A stretch of DNA of 64,000 nucleotides from Gemmatimonadales bacterium. Lineage in GTDB: Bacteria; Gemmatimonadota; Gemmatimonadetes; Gemmatimonadales; GWC2-71-9. Made by a program: the position numbers and the translations under genes. The DNA is taken from assembly GCA_036279355.1 (NCBI GenBank), contig DASUJH010000034.1, positions 62,001-126,000 of the forward strand. Reading direction: 5' to 3'. This document shows positions 1 to 7,626 of the stretch, one piece after another; positions within the stretch are counted from its first letter, which is position 1; each line of letters opens with the position of its first letter. Under the pieces are notes generated by a model. That model was not told the DNA's origin, ran no database searches, and worked only from the letters and a program-made list of their open reading frames with translations.

Positions 1-707
1 CCCTCACCCATCACGAATCCGTCCCTGCCCTCATCGAACGGCCGGCTCGCGCGCGCCGGATCGTCGTTTCGGGTCGACATGGCGCGGATGATGGCGAACG
101 CGCCGAAGCAGAGCGGCGCGAGCGGCGCCTCGGCGCCGCCCGCCACCATCGCGTCGGCTTCGCCACGCGCGATGGCGCGGAATGCCTCGCCCACCGCGAT
201 CGTCCCCGAGGCGCAGCTCATGCCGTTCGTCGCGTTGGGGCCGGTGAAGCCGAACTCGATGGCCACGTTGCAGCTCGCGGCCCCGGCAAAGACCGCCAGC
301 GCGAGGGAAGGATCGACGCCACGGGGCCCGTGCTGGAGAAATTCGCGCGACTGCATCTCACCGAACGCGACGCCGCCGAGCGCGGTGCCCATCATTACGC
401 CGATGGCATCCGGGTCCTCGCGCCGGGCGTCGAGCTGCGCATCGGTGAGTGCCATCCGCGCCGCCGCGACCGTAAACTGTGCGAACCGATCCAGCCGGCG
501 GGCGCGGCGCTCCTCCAGGTGATCGCTCGGATGGAAGTCGCGCACCTCGGCCGCGATGCGGCTCCGGAACGGGCTCGGGTCGAATCGGGTGATGCAGCCG
601 ACGGCGGATTGCGCGGCGCGGAGCCCGTTCCACAGCGCTTCGACCCCGATCCCGATCGGCGTCACCGCGCCGACGCCGGTTACGACGACACGCCGGGCGT
701 CAGGCAT
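1..707 (-). CDS. Beta-ketoacyl-ACP synthase II family (FabF/KAS-like), 3' end cut by window edge
   Basis: A thiolase-fold ketosynthase that would condense acyl-ACP with malonyl-ACP. The first 235 residues are visible. They start VVVTGVGAVTPIG (residues 7-19), the usual FabF opening, and carry the nucleophilic cysteine in NGMSCASG (Cys165), then GGAEAPL and FDEGRDGFVMGEG. The two catalytic histidines lie beyond the window. The ATG overlaps the stop of the SRPBCC gene by 8 bp. Its neighbours (cyclase-like protein, methyltransferase, flavoenzyme) suggest a role in a specialised aromatic or polyene pathway rather than the housekeeping FAS. With the Cys present it is KS-alpha-like, not a chain-length factor. 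Family sure, pathway inferred. Confidence 0.9.
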   Translation of the reverse strand, partial: MPDARRVVVTGVGAVTPIGIGVEALWNGLRAAQSAVGCITRFDPSPFRSRIAAEVRDFHPSDHLEERRARRLDRFAQFTVAAARMALTDAQLDARREDPDAIGVMMGTALGGVAFGEMQSREFLQHGPRGVDPSLALAVFAGAASCNVAIEFGFTGPNATNGMSCASGTIAVGEAFRAIARGEADAMVAGGAEAPLAPLCFGAFAIIRAMSTRNDDPARASRPFDEGRDGFVMGE

Positions 708-1188
708 GTGCCGCCTCCGCTTCGCCGGCCGCCGTTTCCACCGCCCGCTTGATCCCGGCCAGCGTGCGCGACGCGATCCCGTGCACGAACACCGGCCCGA
801 TGATCCAGTCCGCCGCCGGGCGCCCGATCAGCGGCCAGCGCGGTCCCGCCCACTCGTGCACGATTGTCACGTCGGTCCTCCCCCCTCCCGCGCCCCGCAT
901 CATGCGCCACTCGACGTCCATGCCGGTGGTGACGCCGCGAATGTGCCGATACCGCACGGCCGGCGCCGCACGGTCGATCCACATCTCCGATGCCCACCAC
1001 GTCGGATAACGCAGCGGGCCGAACGGCCGCCAGGCGGCCATCTCCACCACGCCGCCGTCCGCGCGCCGCTCGAGCATCCTGACCCAGCGGTAGTGTTCGA
1101 GCAGCGCGGGCCAGCGCTCGACGTCCGCCGCCGCGGCAAAGACCCGCTCGAGCGGCGCCGCCACCGTGATCCGGTCCTCGGTGCGCAT
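700..1188 (-). CDS. SRPBCC (START/Bet v1-like) protein, polyketide cyclase/aromatase-like
   Basis: A protein of about 162 residues with the SRPBCC signature: DRITVAAPLERVFAAAADVE at the N-terminus (strand, then the PxxxVF...dve.WP pattern) and WPALLEHY. The family binds hydrophobic ligands in a helix-grip cavity; members near ketosynthases often act as polyketide cyclases, and others act in ubiquinone-like pathways. ATG at 1188 is preferred because the conserved fold begins at once; a GTG at 1197 adds three residues. Neither start has a clear Shine-Dalgarno, as expected inside a run of coupled genes. Cyclase activity is inferred from context. Confidence 0.8.
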   Translation of the reverse strand: MRTEDRITVAAPLERVFAAAADVERWPALLEHYRWVRMLERRADGGVVEMAAWRPFGPLRYPTWWASEMWIDRAAPAVRYRHIRGVTTGMDVEWRMMRGAGGGRTDVTIVHEWAGPRWPLIGRPAADWIIGPVFVHGIASRTLAGIKRAVETAAGEAEAAHA

Positions 1189-1245
1189 CAGCCCCACACC
1201 CGCGCGTGCCCCACGGACGAGGCCGGCATCGTCATGCCCGCCCGC

Positions 1246-1938
1246 TCACGCCGGCGCCCACGTGGCCACCAGCCGGTAGCCCGGGCGCCGCGCCACCCGC
1301 CCGCGCACACCGGCCCGCTCGAGCAGGCGCGCCAGCTCGGTCACGGTGAATCCCCGCCGGATGGACGTGATTCCGTCGGCCCGGGTGACCGGGTCGAATC
1401 GCAGCGCCCGCGAGCCCACCCAGAAGGCAGCGGCACCGAGCGCGGCCCGGCGCAGATCGGCGACGATGACGCCGAGCCGGGCCAACCGGTCGCAGGTGCG
1501 GAAGAGCTGGACCACCGAGTCCGGCTCGAAGTGGTGCGCCACCTGGCTTACGAGTACCACGTCCACGCTCTTCTCTGCGATCGGAGGACGTCCGGCGCAC
1601 CCCACGACCAGCGGCAATCCGCGCGCGCGGGCCAGTCGCGCCGCGATCCGATTCCGCTCGAGCCCGACCGGCGCGATCCGGATGCCGCGTGCCGCGCCCC
1701 AGCGCACGGCCGCGCCCGGCGCGTCGCCGAGTCCGGTGCCGATGTCGAGCAACGAGACCGCGGCGCCGGCTGGAAGATTCCCCAGCGTGCGCCGGAGGCC
1801 GTAACGCAGCGCCGCGAGTCCGCCGAACCACCGGTTTGCCCGGGCGATGTCGGTGAGCGTCGCCTCGACCTTGGCGGCGCCCGCCGCCGGGTCGTCGAGC
1901 AGCTCGAACCCGATCCGCCGAATCGCCAGGTCGGTCAT
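1246..1938 (-). CDS. Class I SAM-dependent methyltransferase (UbiE/small-molecule type)
   Basis: A protein of 230 residues. SAM-binding motif I is LLDIGTGLGDAPG (about residues 64-76), followed by an acidic/aromatic motif region (PVGLERNRIAARLA) and the post-I segment SVDVVLVSQVAHHFEPD, typical of small-molecule O/C-methyltransferases. ATG overlaps the stop of the flavin reductase gene (ATGA). It is the third of five consecutive pathway enzymes here. In other bacteria similar methyltransferases sit beside FAD oxidoreductases and polyketide synthases and modify phenolic lipids. The substrate cannot be read from sequence. Confidence 0.85.
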   Translation of the reverse strand: MTDLAIRRIGFELLDDPAAGAAKVEATLTDIARANRWFGGLAALRYGLRRTLGNLPAGAAVSLLDIGTGLGDAPGAAVRWGAARGIRIAPVGLERNRIAARLARARGLPLVVGCAGRPPIAEKSVDVVLVSQVAHHFEPDSVVQLFRTCDRLARLGVIVADLRRAALGAAAFWVGSRALRFDPVTRADGITSIRRGFTVTELARLLERAGVRGRVARRPGYRLVATWAPA

Positions 1939-2417
1939 GCGAGCGCGGCGTACCCGCCGCGATAGTACAGGAGCGGGCGGCCCGCGCCGGTCCCGCCGCC
2001 CAGCACCTGTCCGACGACGATCGTGTGATCGCCCGCCTCGTGGAGTGCGCATCGAGCGCACTCGATATGCGCCAGCGTTCCGTCGAGCACCAGGCTGCCC
2101 CGCTCGCTCAGAGTGTATCCGACGCCGTCGAACCGGTCGTCGTGCGGGTCGGCGAAGCGGCGCGACAGTGCTTCCTGATCGGCGGCGAGGATGTTGACCA
2201 CGAAGCGCTCCGCGACGGTAACGACGGCGTGGAGCTCGGCGCGGTGATCGATGCACACCGACACGAGCGGCGGCCCGAGTGACACCGAGACGAGGCTGTT
2301 GGCCGTCATCCCGTGCGGCCGCCCGTCCGGCGCGATCACCGTGATGATCACGACTCCGGTGGCGAACCGGCCCAGGAGCTGGCGGAACTCGGGCGGGTCC
2401 ACCGTCGGGAGGCTCAC
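1935..2417 (-). CDS. Flavin reductase-like FMN-binding protein
   Basis: A protein of 160 residues matching the flavin reductase / split-barrel family: FRQLLGRFATGVVIIT (about residues 8-23), GMTANSLVSVSLGPPLVSVC and FVVNILAADQEALSRRFA. Such proteins reduce FMN or FAD with NAD(P)H and feed two-component monooxygenases. GTG at 2417 overlaps the TGA of the upstream FAD oxidoreductase (GTGA), and the fold starts about eight residues later; the longer open frame upstream lies in another gene. It probably supplies reduced flavin to a monooxygenase in the same run, but this is inference. Confidence 0.87.
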   Translation of the reverse strand: MSLPTVDPPEFRQLLGRFATGVVIITVIAPDGRPHGMTANSLVSVSLGPPLVSVCIDHRAELHAVVTVAERFVVNILAADQEALSRRFADPHDDRFDGVGYTLSERGSLVLDGTLAHIECARCALHEAGDHTIVVGQVLGGGTGAGRPLLYYRGGYAALA

Positions 2418-3640
2418 AACACCATCCGCGCAAGAAACACCGGATTGAGCACCGCGCGCGCCGGCAGGAAGTCGCCGGTGACACCGATGAACGTGTGCGC
2501 CATGCCGGGGCGGCGCCCGAGCCCGGCCACCGCGCGATCGAAGAGCCGGGGCCACGCCATCGCATGGCCCACGAGCCGCTCGACCGCCCACTTACCCACG
2601 AACGCGCGCACCCGCCCCCGGCGGTAGCCGGAGAGCGCCGCGGCAGTGACGGGCCCCGGCTCCGCAAGTGCTCCCCCCGCGTGCCGCGCAACGAGCTCCG
2701 CGCCGCGGAGCGCGGAGCAGATCCCCTCGCCGGTGAACGGATCGAAGAAATCGGCCGCGTCGCCCACGAGGAGCGCGCCGTCTGCGGTGACCCGGCGGGA
2801 GCGCATATCGAACGGTCCGGTGGCGAGGACGGACCGGACGAGCCTGTGCCGTGCCACGCGGCCCCGAACGCCGGGAAACCGCTCCAGCTCCTCGAAGAAG
2901 AAAGCATCGCGCCGCCCGCGCGCGCGCGCGGCTCTCGTCGCGGACACCACGAGCGCCACGTTCGCCACCTCGTCATCGAGCGGGTTCAATCCAACGTATC
3001 CGCCGCGCTCCACGTGCATCTCGGCCGAGCGGTCGAGGCCGGGCACGGCGGCGACGTGGGCGACGAACGCGAGTCGCCGCACCGGTCCGCGCCGGCGCCC
3101 ACCCAGACGGCGCGCCACGATCGAGCGGAGCCCATCAGCGCCGATGGTGAGCCGCGCGCGGAGGGTGTGGCGGCCGCTCGGCCCGCGGACCATTGCGCCG
3201 GCGACCGCGCCCCGATCGTACACCAGCTCCTCGGCCGTGGTGCGCTCGAGTACGGTGACCCCGGCGGCGCGCGCGGCGTCGACCAGCACGCCGTCCAGCA
3301 CCCAACGCGCGAGGGAGAATCCGGTGGGACGAATCGGGGCGGGGATCGCCTCGGCAAAGATGCCGTGCAGCCGGGCGCCCCGGGGGCCGACGACCATGGT
3401 GCCGGCGAGGGCGCGCGCACCCGCGCGCTCGAGCGCCGGTACGACGCCCAGGCGATCAAGCACGCGCACCGCCTCGGGACTCAGGTACTCCGAGCATGCC
3501 TTGTCGCGCGGAAACGCGGCGCGGTCGATCATGACGACGGCGTATCCCATCCGGGCCAGCAGCACGGCGCTCGCGCTCCCCGCCGGGCCCGCGCCGATCA
3601 CGAGCACGTCCGCGATGCTGGGGTGTATATCAACTGACAC
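2414..3640 (-). CDS. FAD-dependent oxidoreductase, geranylgeranyl-reductase / aromatic hydroxylase family
   Basis: A protein of 408 residues. The Rossmann FAD motif is DVLVIGAGPAGSASAVLLA (about residues 11-29). It has the GD motif ALLVGDAADFFDPFTGEGI (about residues 290-308), in which the aspartate contacts the FAD ribose, and ADGLR in the middle. KACSEYLSP is the segment that often separates the GGR-like group from classical PHBH monooxygenases. The start is a GTG overlapping the lipoprotein gene by 11 bp. It could reduce polyprenyl double bonds or hydroxylate an aromatic ring; the flavin reductase next door mildly favours oxidative chemistry. Confidence 0.88.
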   Translation of the reverse strand: MSVDIHPSIADVLVIGAGPAGSASAVLLARMGYAVVMIDRAAFPRDKACSEYLSPEAVRVLDRLGVVPALERAGARALAGTMVVGPRGARLHGIFAEAIPAPIRPTGFSLARWVLDGVLVDAARAAGVTVLERTTAEELVYDRGAVAGAMVRGPSGRHTLRARLTIGADGLRSIVARRLGGRRRGPVRRLAFVAHVAAVPGLDRSAEMHVERGGYVGLNPLDDEVANVALVVSATRAARARGRRDAFFFEELERFPGVRGRVARHRLVRSVLATGPFDMRSRRVTADGALLVGDAADFFDPFTGEGICSALRGAELVARHAGGALAEPGPVTAAALSGYRRGRVRAFVGKWAVERLVGHAMAWPRLFDRAVAGLGRRPGMAHTFIGVTGDFLPARAVLNPVFLARMVL

Positions 3641-4091
3641 GGCTGAACTCGTCGTCGCCGAGCCGGAGCACCTCGGGCGCCGGGAAGCTGTACGGAAGGG
3701 AGAAGGTCACCGGCTGGGTGGCGCCGGCGTAGGTCACGGTCACCGTCGCTGCGTCGAAGACGAAGGTGCACGGGCGCTCGTCCATGAGCTGCACGCCGCC
3801 CGTGATCGTGAGGAACGTCTGCAGGCAGGCGCCGTCCGCGCCGAAGCGCCAGGTGACGGTCTGAATCGCGTCAGGAAGAAACGCGGTCTGCACACCGCGC
3901 CAGGTGCCGATGAGCGGCGAGGGCGGGGTGACAGGTGCGGGCTCCGAACCGGGCGTTTCCGCGCCACCAGGTGGGGATGCGGGGGGCGGGGGCGGCGCAG
4001 GCGTGACCGTGGGACTCGTCGGCTCGCCGCCGCACGCGGCAAGCGTCGCGACTAGGCAGGCGACCGCGATAGCCACGCCCAAGCGGTCCAT
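3630..4091 (-). CDS. Lipoprotein of unknown function
   Basis: A 153-residue protein with a classic lipoprotein signal (MDRLGVAIAVACLVATLAAC, cysteine at 20). A Pro/Thr-rich linker follows (about residues 25-55), then a compact beta-rich domain beginning SPLIGTWRGVQTAF and ending near the C-terminus. The LIGTWRG opening resembles lipocalin-like secreted domains found behind lipoprotein signals, but I cannot assign a family. It overlaps the DUF92 gene by 40 bp and the FAD oxidoreductase gene by 11 bp, so it belongs to the same transcript. Confidence 0.8.
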   Translation of the reverse strand: MDRLGVAIAVACLVATLAACGGEPTSPTVTPAPPPPPASPPGGAETPGSEPAPVTPPSPLIGTWRGVQTAFLPDAIQTVTWRFGADGACLQTFLTITGGVQLMDERPCTFVFDAATVTVTYAGATQPVTFSLPYSFPAPEVLRLGDDEFSRVS

Positions 4092-4843
4092 CCGGCCGCC
4101 GCGGCGGCGGCCGTCACGATCGCGTTCACCCCGTCGTTGTCCAGCCACGCACACCCTCCCACGCGAATCGTGGGGCTTCCGCACCTGTGCACCCGCCGCT
4201 CGGACGCCAGCTTGCAGTTCGGGCACCGAAACCTGCCCTGTGCCGCCGCGCCGAGCGCGGAGTCCGCCACCATCCCGACGAAACCTAGTACCGTCGCGGC
4301 CGGCAGGAGCGCGGCATCGCCCCCGGCCCACGCACCCGCCGCGGCCACGAGCAGTGCGCCCACGAGGGCGCCGGCGGTGCCGAGCAGACTCACGGCGCCG
4401 CTCGTCCCGGGCGGCACCGGCCGCGCGGTGAGCAGGTGACGTGGAGGCCGGGTGCTCCATGCACCGATGGCCGTGGCCCAGGTATCGGCGGCCGCGGCCG
4501 CGAGGCTCGCGGTGACGAGCCAGAGCGCCCCGCCCGCGCTCGCGGCCACGGCACCGATCATCGCCGGGGCGCCGTTGGCAAGCACCTGCCAAGCGTCGCG
4601 CCGGTCGCCCTTGGCGTCGGCAGTGGGCGCGCTCCGCGGCGCCACGCGCGAGACGAAGCTGGCGAAAATGAAAAAGGCGGCCAGCGCCGCCCCGCCCGCC
4701 CATCCCGCGCCCGCCAGCACCGCCGTGCCGACCGCCGCCGCGGCAGCGGCGCCTCCCGCCGTAAGGCTCCGCGCGCGCCACGCCGCCAGCGCGACCGCAG
4801 CTGAGGCGAGCGCGGCGACGCCGACGGTGGGAGCGGGGAGCAC
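4052..4843 (-). CDS. DUF92 family integral membrane protein (VTE6/TMEM19-like)
   Basis: A protein of 263 residues, almost all hydrophobic, with about six or seven membrane segments. Family motifs are the Gly/Ala-rich first half, DTWATAIGAWS (about residues 120-130), GTAGALVGALLV and the C-terminal WLDNDGVNAIVT (LxNDxVN motif). DUF92 members include plant phytyl-phosphate kinase VTE6, so a polyprenyl-phosphate kinase activity is possible and would fit the lipid or quinone-like enzymes downstream. A short insert near residues 205-222 carries CPNCKLASERRVHRCG, a possible metal knuckle. Start is GTG 4 bp after the anti-sigma gene. Confidence 0.85.
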   Translation of the reverse strand: MLPAPTVGVAALASAAVALAAWRARSLTAGGAAAAAAVGTAVLAGAGWAGGAALAAFFIFASFVSRVAPRSAPTADAKGDRRDAWQVLANGAPAMIGAVAASAGGALWLVTASLAAAAADTWATAIGAWSTRPPRHLLTARPVPPGTSGAVSLLGTAGALVGALLVAAAGAWAGGDAALLPAATVLGFVGMVADSALGAAAQGRFRCPNCKLASERRVHRCGSPTIRVGGCAWLDNDGVNAIVTAAAAAAGWTAWAWLSRSPA

Positions 4844-4847
4844 GGCG

Positions 4848-5096
4848 TCAGCCAGGCTCGGACGTGGCGCGGAGTGTACGGAGGATCTTGAGCCGCAGCT
4901 GCTCGGGGCAACATTCGCCGCCGGCCTTCGACTTGATCATGAGGAGGAAACTCTGCTCGAACTGGGCGTGGCCCAGGCACGGCCGGCAGTACTCCAGGTG
5001 GGCCGCGATCCGGTCGGCGACCTCGGGCGTCAACTCCTGCTTGAGATAGTCGTGCAGCAGGGCCAGCGCCTCGGCACAATTCACCGATTCGCCCAT
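4848..5096 (-). CDS. Zinc-finger anti-sigma factor (RsrA/ZAS-like)
   Basis: An 82-residue cytoplasmic protein with the zinc anti-sigma pattern: Cys7, then HLEYCRPC (HxxxCxxC, about residues 33-40), and a second pair (ECC, about residues 61-63). It has no membrane segment, as in RsrA-type redox or metal-sensing anti-sigma factors. Its ATG overlaps the sigma factor's TGA (TGATG), the usual coupling of an ECF sigma factor with its inhibitor. It probably holds the upstream sigma factor inactive until the zinc site is oxidised or loses metal. Confidence 0.9.
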   Translation of the reverse strand: MGESVNCAEALALLHDYLKQELTPEVADRIAAHLEYCRPCLGHAQFEQSFLLMIKSKAGGECCPEQLRLKILRTLRATSEPG

Positions 5097-5671
5097 CAGT
5101 GCGGCTCCGGCGCGCGTTTGCGCTTGAGATATCCCATCTCCACCGCGTGGTCGTAAAGCGCGCCCTGCAACTGGCGCCTCGCCCGGAAGAGCCGCGATTT
5201 GACCGTGCCAAGCGGGAGGCCCAGCACCGTGGCGATTTCGGCGTATGGGAGATTTTCGACGTCGCTCAGCACCAGCACCTCACGAAACTCCTCCGGCAGC
5301 GCATCGATCGCTTCGAGCACCTTGGCGTCCACGATCCGATTGAAGTACGTGCCTTCGGGGTCGTCATGCTCGGCGTCGCGATAGATCGCCAGCGGCTCGG
5401 CGGCATCGAGATCCATGGGAATGGGCTCGCGCTGGCGGCGGCGGTAGTCATTGATGAACGTGTTCCGCAGGATCGTGAACAGCCAGCTCCGCACGTTGGT
5501 TCCGGGCTCGAAGCGATGCCACGCACGGAACGCCTTGAAGACCGTGTCCTGCACCAGATCTTCGGCGTGGCTCGGCTCCGTGGTTAGCCGGAGAGCCATG
5601 CGATAGAGACTGTCGAGTTGCGGCAGCACCTCCGCCTCGAAGGAGTCCCGGTTGGGCGCAGGTGCGGTCAT
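5096..5671 (-). CDS. ECF sigma factor, RpoE/SigR-like
   Basis: A protein of 191 residues with both ECF domains. Region 2 spans about residues 18-85 (YRMALRLTTEPSHAEDLVQD, then FKAFRAWHRF and SWLFTILRNTFINDYRR). Region 4 spans about residues 125-175 (LPEEFREVLVLSDVENLPY, then EIATVLGLPLGTVKSRLFRA), containing the -35-binding helix-turn-helix. It resembles the SigR/RpoE2 group that pairs with zinc anti-sigma factors. It is the first gene of the nine-gene minus-strand run, so the downstream biosynthetic genes may belong to its regulon or simply be co-transcribed. Confidence 0.95.
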   Translation of the reverse strand: MTAPAPNRDSFEAEVLPQLDSLYRMALRLTTEPSHAEDLVQDTVFKAFRAWHRFEPGTNVRSWLFTILRNTFINDYRRRQREPIPMDLDAAEPLAIYRDAEHDDPEGTYFNRIVDAKVLEAIDALPEEFREVLVLSDVENLPYAEIATVLGLPLGTVKSRLFRARRQLQGALYDHAVEMGYLKRKRAPEPH

Positions 5672-5786
5672 GCCGCAATGTTCGCGGCCGGGGACGTGGG
5701 CGCAAGGACCCCTGGATGGCCCGTGAGGTCCCGGCTATGTTCCGCGCCGTCTCCCCCGACGAGCAGCCGCCACTCCCACCTGGTCC

Positions 5787-6416
5787 GTGTCCGACGACGC
5801 CACCGTTCCCGCCGCCCTCCCGCTGAGCCTCCTCGAGGCGATCCGCAACCTCGACACGCCGATGGGAGATGGGCTCGAGGCGCTGGCCGACGAGATGGTG
5901 ACCCGCCGGCTCGGATTGAGCGCCACCGTGGCGGCGCGGATTGCCAGGTACCGGGAGCTCGTCGCCCGCGACGAGGGGGTGCCCGAGGACGATCTCGTCT
6001 CGGTGCTGCGCCTCGTCGGGCGGCGTGCCGACTCGGCGCTCGCCTTTGCCGACGCCGGCCGGCGCGCGGCGCGGCATGCGGTGCACACGCGCGCGCGCAC
6101 GGCACAGCGGCTCGCCCGGACCCTGCCTCGCGTGGTGGGCGGTCGCATTGCCGCGCGTGCGGCGCGCAGGCTGATCGACGTCTGGTTCGGCGGCGCGCTC
6201 GATCTCGCCGCCGGCGACGGTGAGATCACGATGGCGAATCCGGTCGCGGTCACCGCCATGCCCGATGGCGGGGCCTGCGCCTTCTACGGCGCGGCCTTCA
6301 ACGAGTTGTTGCGCTGTGTCACCGGGTTCGAAGGCGCCGTGTTTCACGAGGCGTGTCGGGGGCGGGGCGATGCCGCCTGCGTCTGGCGCGCGCACCGCGC
6401 GGGAGAGTACGAATGA
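5787..6416 (+). CDS. V4R-like (4-vinyl reductase type) cytoplasmic protein
   Basis: A 209-residue protein. The N-terminal half is Arg/Ala-rich helix; the C-terminal 60 residues read like a V4R/XylR-N small-ligand domain: AFYGAAFNELLRCVTGFEG, then FHEACRGRGDAACVWRAHR with two cysteines in the C-x8-C-x-W pattern seen in V4R proteins. V4R domains bind hydrocarbons, tetrapyrroles or heme-like ligands. Start is GTG at 5787, without an obvious Shine-Dalgarno. The stop overlaps the start of the M24 peptidase gene (ATGA), so the two are coupled. The family call is moderate and the ligand unknown. Confidence 0.7.
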   Translation: MSDDATVPAALPLSLLEAIRNLDTPMGDGLEALADEMVTRRLGLSATVAARIARYRELVARDEGVPEDDLVSVLRLVGRRADSALAFADAGRRAARHAVHTRARTAQRLARTLPRVVGGRIAARAARRLIDVWFGGALDLAAGDGEITMANPVAVTAMPDGGACAFYGAAFNELLRCVTGFEGAVFHEACRGRGDAACVWRAHRAGEYE

Positions 6417-7588
6417 GCCCCTTCACCGGGCTGGACCGGAGTGAGCTCGCGGCCGCGCTCGACGAAGCCGGTGCCGATGCCTGGCTGCTGTTCGATTTCC
6501 ATGGCTTGAATCCGGTCGCGGGGCGGGTGCTCGGGCTCGCGGGCATGGGCACTCGCCGCATCTTCGTCCTGCTGCCGCGCTCCGGAGATCCGGTGGCCGT
6601 GGCGCATCGCGTCGAGCTGCAGTCGGTCGACGGATTTCCGGGGCAGGTCGTGCCCTACGCGCGGTGGGAGGAGCTCAACGACGCGCTTGGCCGGCTCGTT
6701 GGGGGGCGCACCGTCGCCATGGAGATCTCGCCCGAGGATGCGGTGCCGTATCTCGATCGCGTTCCGTTCGGCGTCGTCGAGCTGCTGCGCAAGCTGGGCG
6801 CGTGTGTGGTGCCCTCCGGTCCGCTCGTGTCCCGCTTTGCCGCACGCTGGAATGCGCGGGAAATCGCCGAACACGTCGCGGCCGCCGAAGCGCTGGCGGA
6901 GGTCGCGCGGGCCGAGCTGGGGCGGGTGGTCAATGGGCCCGCGGTGACGGAGACGGCGGTCCAGCGCCGCGTGGTCGAAGCGCTCGGCGTGCGCGGCCTC
7001 ATCTTCGACCATCCGCCGATCGTCGCGTTCGGCCCCAACACGGCCAACCCGCACTACGAGCCGGTGGCGGGTCGCGACGCGACGCTCCGCCCGGGCGACG
7101 TGGTTCTGCTCGATCTATGGGGACGCAAGGGCACGAACACCGTCTTCGCCGACCAGACCTGGATGGGATTCGCGGGCGCGCGGCCGCTCAACCGCGTCGA
7201 GCTGGTGTGGCGCACCGTGCGCGATGCGCGCGACGCAGCCATCGCTGCCGTGCGTGATGCCGCGCAGGCCGGGCGGCCGATCGCTGGCTTCGAGGCGGAT
7301 CGCGCCGCCCGCGCCGTGGTGAGCAAGGCCGGGTTCGGCGAGTGGTTCGTGCACCGCACGGGGCACTCGATCGACCGCGACCTGCACGGCTCGGGTCCGC
7401 ACCTCGATGATTACGAGACTCACGACGACCGCCGGCTCGGCCCAGGCCTCGGATTCTCGGTTGAGCCGGGGGTCTACCTGCCCGGCGAGTTCGGCGTGCG
7501 AAGCGAAGTGAACATGTACTGGGGACCCGACGGACCGCAGGTGACCCCGCGCGAACCCCAGCGGGAGCTGATCACGGCGCGCGCCTAG
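6413..7588 (+). CDS. M24 family metallopeptidase (Xaa-Pro aminopeptidase-like)
   Basis: A protein of 391 residues: an N-terminal creatinase-like domain (about 1-140) and a C-terminal pita-bread domain. Putative dinuclear metal ligands are visible: Asp in VVLLDLWGRKG, Asp in FADQTWMGF, His in HRTGHSIDRDLHG, Glu in SVEPGVYLPGEFG and Glu in VRSEVNMY. The family removes N-terminal residues before proline or hydrolyses related amides; here the last ligand motif differs slightly (SEVN rather than IED). ATG at 6413 is chosen because it forms an ATGA overlap with the V4R gene and the domain starts within ten residues. Confidence 0.92.
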   Translation: MSPFTGLDRSELAAALDEAGADAWLLFDFHGLNPVAGRVLGLAGMGTRRIFVLLPRSGDPVAVAHRVELQSVDGFPGQVVPYARWEELNDALGRLVGGRTVAMEISPEDAVPYLDRVPFGVVELLRKLGACVVPSGPLVSRFAARWNAREIAEHVAAAEALAEVARAELGRVVNGPAVTETAVQRRVVEALGVRGLIFDHPPIVAFGPNTANPHYEPVAGRDATLRPGDVVLLDLWGRKGTNTVFADQTWMGFAGARPLNRVELVWRTVRDARDAAIAAVRDAAQAGRPIAGFEADRAARAVVSKAGFGEWFVHRTGHSIDRDLHGSGPHLDDYETHDDRRLGPGLGFSVEPGVYLPGEFGVRSEVNMYWGPDGPQVTPREPQRELITARA

Positions 7589-7626
7589 CGCCTCACCGAG
7601 GAAAGGCTGCCGCGAGGCTTCGAGCG

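Noticed and set aside
1246-2976. A 576-codon minus-strand frame
   Set aside because: The first part is a shadow of the FAD oxidoreductase and flavin reductase genes; the real product starts at 1938 (methyltransferase).
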